Below are positions 37,989 through 40,339 of a stretch of 40,339 bases of DNA, in pieces. Below the pieces are notes generated by a model. It worked only from the letters and a program-made list of their open reading frames with translations, searched no databases and was not told the DNA's origin. How positions within the stretch are numbered: position 1 is the first letter of the stretch; each line of letters begins with the position of its first letter. Made by a program: the position numbers and the translations under genes. Source of the DNA: Candidatus Eiseniibacteriota bacterium (GTDB taxonomy: Bacteria; Eisenbacteria; RBG-16-71-46); the NCBI GenBank assembly GCA_016215625.1, contig JACRIW010000099.1, positions 1-40,339 of the forward strand, in the 5' to 3' direction.

Positions 37989-39104
37989 TCAGTGGCGCCC
38001 GGCGCCGCCGGTGCTGTCGGCGGCGGTCTCGAGCAGGCGATAGACGTTCAGGCGATGGCCGTTCGTGTCGGCGACGTAGATCCGGTCGTCGGGACCCACG
38101 GCGACGGCGGTCGGTTCCTGCAGTCCGCCCGGCCACGTGCCGCGCCCGCCGAAATCGAGCAGCGCGCGGCCCGAGCGATCGAAGATCAGCACGCGGTCCC
38201 AGCTGCCGTCGGCGACGTAGAGGTTCGAGAAGCGATCGATCGCGACGCCCTTGGGGCGGTCGAAATCGCCGCGCGCGTCGCCGTGCCGGCCGAAGGCGCG
38301 CAGGAACTTCCCTTCGGCGTCGAACACCTGGATGCGCCAGTTGAGCGTGTCCACGACGTGCACCTCGCCTTCGGGCGAGACCGTGACGTACGTGGGGTAG
38401 TTGAACTGCCCGTTCTCGAGTCCGCGCGAGCCCAGCCAGCGCACGAACGTCCCGCCGAGCGTGAACACGCCGACGCGATGCGCGGCCTCGCGCCCCGCGG
38501 GCGTGTCCACCACGTAGAGCAGCCCGCGCTTCGCGTCGACCGCGCACCCGACCGGGCGGGCGAGCGAGTCACGGCCGAACGCGCGGAGCAGCCGCCCCTC
38601 GGGCGAGAGCACGACGACCGAATGGCTCGACTGGTCGGTCACGTAGAGCGTGTCGGCGGCGTCGGAGGCGAGCCCGAAGGGCGCGAGCGGCCCGACGGGC
38701 AGGCCGGACAGCGACAGGACGCGGGCGCGGTGCGCCGTGCGATCGAACGCGAAGATCGCGATGCGCGCCGCGTCGAGCACCCAGACGCGCTGGCCGTCGG
38801 CCGACACCGCGATGCCCGTCGGTTTCACCATCGCCTCGGACGACGCGGCGCCGCTGGCGAAGTTCGACAGACGCTTGAAGAGGCCGCGTGCGAAGTCCCG
38901 CGGGCTGCTCCACGATTCGACGAACGCGACGCGCGCCCGATCGGGCGGAGGAGGCCAGACCGGAGCGGCCGGCGGTGCGCCGGCGAACGACGCGCGAGCG
39001 GCCAGCACGAGCGCGGCCGCGGCCAGCCACGCGCGCGCGACGGCGAAGATCGGCCTGCTGCGCCCGGGAATCGGGATGGTCGGCATGGATCGCTCGGCTC
39101 TCAT
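37989..39104 (-). CDS. NHL-repeat beta-propeller protein, exported or membrane-anchored (2)
   Basis: A 371-residue protein with a hydrophobic segment at about 20-40 (signal peptide or anchor) and roughly six NHL blades from residue 90 onward. Typical blade phrases are GLLYVVDTPAG, GQFNYPTYVTVSPEGEVHVVDTLNWRIQVFD, and DFDRPKGVAIDRFSNLYVADGSWDRVLIFD. It is a paralogue of the NHL protein at 34334-35413: both have a proline-rich PVWP segment after the signal and the DARGDF(D/G)RPK motif. The ATG at 39104 overlaps the heptaheme stop (ATGA), and 31 bases separate its stop from the tetraheme start, where a new ribosome site occurs. A scaffold or assembly role for the cytochromes is plausible. Confidence 0.88.
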   Translation of the reverse strand: MRAERSMPTIPIPGRSRPIFAVARAWLAAAALVLAARASFAGAPPAAPVWPPPPDRARVAFVESWSSPRDFARGLFKRLSNFASGAASSEAMVKPTGIAVSADGQRVWVLDAARIAIFAFDRTAHRARVLSLSGLPVGPLAPFGLASDAADTLYVTDQSSHSVVVLSPEGRLLRAFGRDSLARPVGCAVDAKRGLLYVVDTPAGREAAHRVGVFTLGGTFVRWLGSRGLENGQFNYPTYVTVSPEGEVHVVDTLNWRIQVFDAEGKFLRAFGRHGDARGDFDRPKGVAIDRFSNLYVADGSWDRVLIFDRSGRALLDFGGRGTWPGGLQEPTAVAVGPDDRIYVADTNGHRLNVYRLLETAADSTGGAGRH

Positions 39105-39727
39105 TTCTGGTGACAATGGCCGCAGAGGTCGAAGGTGGTCGTGGCCCCGAACTTCCAGAGGTGCGGTGTGTTCGTGGCGTGCGGGTCGTGGCAGCTCGCA
39201 CACGAGAACGCGCCGCTCTTGCGCGCCGGGTCCCGGGGGCCCGAGAGCGGATGGCCGCTGCCGAGGTCCACACCGACCACGGCATGCACGGCGAACGACT
39301 TCGCCTCGTGGCACTCGAAGCACATCGCGTTGACCTCGCGGCGGGCGAGCGCGGGCCGGCCGCTGCCGTGCGGATCATGGCAGGCGAGGCACTCCCCTTC
39401 CTCGACCGGGGCGTGCACGCTCGAGCCGGCGAAGGGATCGTGGCAATCCGCGCAGAGTGCCGCTCCGCGCTTGACGAGCGTGAAGTCGGCGCGCGAGGAG
39501 TCGGGATGCGAGGCGCCCGCGACGGCACGATGGCAGCTGCCGCAGTCGCCGTCCTGGACCGGGGAGTGCGCGCGATCGCGCTTCACGAGCGCGCCGTGAC
39601 AGGCGCGATCGCCACACGTGGGCGGCGCGGGTGCGGCGGTTCGCGCCGGCCGGGCGGCAGCCAGCACCGCGAGGACGGCGACGAAACACACGAGGAACCG
39701 GGGCACCGACGTTCGGGGCACGCGCAT
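39101..39727 (-). CDS. Secreted heptaheme cytochrome c (6 CXXCH plus one CX4CH)
   Basis: A 208-residue exported protein with a signal peptide of about 32 residues. CXXCH sites at 62-66, 92-96, 113-117, 136-140, 176-180 and 202-206, preceded by a CX4CH site C38-GDRA-C43-H44, the spacing known from class III cytochromes c3. The repeats C..CH-x-H-x-PV-x-G-x-C..CH identify the doubled-CXXCH family. It is the first gene of the cluster and probably periplasmic. The start is uncertain: ATG 39727 gives a good signal peptide but its GGAG is directly adjacent, while an in-frame ATG at 39754 lacks a ribosome site. It overlaps the NHL gene (ATGA). Confidence 0.88.
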   Translation of the reverse strand: MRVPRTSVPRFLVCFVAVLAVLAAARPARTAAPAPPTCGDRACHGALVKRDRAHSPVQDGDCGSCHRAVAGASHPDSSRADFTLVKRGAALCADCHDPFAGSSVHAPVEEGECLACHDPHGSGRPALARREVNAMCFECHEAKSFAVHAVVGVDLGSGHPLSGPRDPARKSGAFSCASCHDPHATNTPHLWKFGATTTFDLCGHCHQK

Positions 39728-39814
39728 CTCCGAGGCACAGGTCGTTCTCCGCATGCGAAACACGCGACAGGCGCGTGCGGCGCATGCTGCTGGAGGCGAG
39801 CGGGCCCAGTCCGC

Positions 39815-39844
39815 AGTATCGGCCGCTGCCGGAGCCGGACTCAA
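39815..39844 (-). promoter_or_regulatory. Possible promoter of the cytochrome gene cluster
   Basis: On the minus strand TTGAGT (39844-39839) and GATACT (39820-39815) are 18 bases apart, each matching four of six consensus positions of a sigma-70-type promoter. It lies about 90 bases upstream of the heptaheme start. The primary sigma consensus of this organism is unknown, so this is weak. Confidence 0.25.
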
Positions 39845-39972
39845 GGCTGAGTTCGCATCTGCGGAACAATGGACGAGGCGCGGGGGAGCCGAAGTGAACA
39901 TGTGTGATCCGACGCTTCAGGGCCTCCGGACGGAAGCGGCATGCGGTGGCGCTCGGAACACGCCGCCGCACG

Positions 39973-40008
39973 CGAAACCCCGCCCGGCGGAGGCCGGACG
40001 GGGTTTCG
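39973..40008 (-). terminator. Terminator of the FlgD-domain protein gene
   Basis: CGAAACCCCG (39973-39982) pairs perfectly with CGGGGTTTCG (39999-40008), with a further CCGG/CCGG pairing inside. It lies 33 bases after the stop of the minus-strand gene at 40042 and insulates the cytochrome cluster from it. Confidence 0.75.
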
Positions 40009-40041
40009 GGACTTCGGGGCTTCGGACCCGGAAGACTCGCG

Positions 40042-40339
40042 CTACTCGATCACCAGCACCCGCCGCACGCCCGTGAATCCCGGCGACTCGAGCCGCGCCA
40101 GGTCCAGCCCCGGCGCGAGGCCCTCGCCGCGCAGCGTCGCCGCGTGCGCTCCCGCTTCGAGCACGCCGTCCACCAGCACGCGCACCACGCGGCCCTGTGC
40201 GTCGTACAGCGCCAGCTTCGTGCGGCCGCCGCTCGCCAGCGCGAACCGCAGCGTGCTCGTCGCGCCGCCGCGCACCGGGTTCGGGGCGGGCGCGGCGAAC
40301 TCCGCGCGCGTGATCGCGTCTCCCACACCCAGCGTGCCC
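40042..40339 (-). CDS. C-terminal end of an exported protein with FlgD Ig-like domain (partial)
   Basis: The frame runs off the window edge, so only about the last 98 residues are visible. They contain PAPNPVRGGATSTLRFAL, LYDAQGRVVRVLVDG and a final LARLESPGFTGVRRVLVIE strand. This is the FlgD-like/Por-type Ig domain that ends many secreted proteins of the FCB group and is related in style to the tail of the Asp-box protein at 12168-15218. The usual GVYFARL strand reads GLDLARL here. A GTG at 40326 is not the true start, since the sequence upstream of it stays open and domain-like. The functional part of the protein is outside the window. Confidence 0.75.
   Translation of the reverse strand, partial: GTLGVGDAITRAEFAAPAPNPVRGGATSTLRFALASGGRTKLALYDAQGRVVRVLVDGVLEAGAHAATLRGEGLAPGLDLARLESPGFTGVRRVLVIE

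Noticed and set aside
32508..39727. Nitrite/sulfite reductase or hydroxylamine oxidoreductase explanation for the cytochromes
   Set aside because: No CXXCK motif, no siroheme or Tyr-crosslink signatures, and the barrel plus propeller context points to electron transfer, not to a reductase.

Overview
The window is about 40 kb of very GC-rich bacterial DNA (roughly 70% by eye) with third codon positions almost always G or C. Proteins ending in a FlgD-like Ig secretion/anchor domain, large secreted amidohydrolases and M14 peptidases of the Gemmatimonadota type, and multiheme cytochromes together suggest a Gram-negative, high-GC lineage of the FCB group, such as Candidatus Eisenbacteria or a relative. 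That placement is an inference from gene content; there is no rRNA or other marker in the window. I see no tRNA, rRNA, CRISPR array, insertion sequence or prophage.

Layout. (1) 1-6589, plus strand: the arginine operon argC(end)-argB-argD-argG-argH::argA-argF, with 4- or 8-base stop/start overlaps at four junctions and a strong terminator after argF. (2) 6756-9931, plus: an HDOD-domain protein and a secreted M14 metallopeptidase whose start codon lies inside a 12-bp inverted repeat. (3) 9939-15218, minus: an AIR-synthase/HypE-like protein, a two-domain VOC (glyoxalase-fold) protein, and a 1016-residue secreted Asp-box propeller protein with a C-terminal FlgD/Por-like domain. (4) 15497-22502: RidA (plus), then on the minus strand a DinB-like protein, two secreted amidohydrolase genes (three amidohydrolase modules, only one with an intact metal site) and a CPA2 cation/proton antiporter. 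(5) 22503-23312: about 800 bases without a convincing gene but with several inverted repeats and a possible leader peptide overlapping a terminator. (6) 23313-28706, plus: a two-subunit NAD-linked molybdenum formate dehydrogenase (NuoE-NuoF fusion plus catalytic subunit) and a DMT-like membrane protein. (7) 28709-29907: a divergent YodB/HxlR-type regulator and nitroreductase with an inverted repeat between them. (8) 29996-32236, minus: a fused ADP-forming acyl-CoA synthetase.

(9) 32508-39727, minus, is the most interesting part: six tightly packed genes read as heptaheme cytochrome c, NHL propeller, tetraheme cytochrome c, outer-membrane beta-barrel, NHL propeller, dodecaheme cytochrome c. 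Four of the five junctions overlap. The tetraheme protein and the first third of the dodecaheme protein share one four-heme layout that resembles OmcE-type nanowire cytochromes. A beta-barrel, several secreted multihemes and two propellers in one transcription unit look like an extracellular electron-transfer or cytochrome-filament system. Formate oxidation and ADP-forming acetate production elsewhere in the window would suit such a respiratory lifestyle, but the link is only inferred. (10) 40042-40339, minus: the C-terminal end of another FlgD-domain exported protein.
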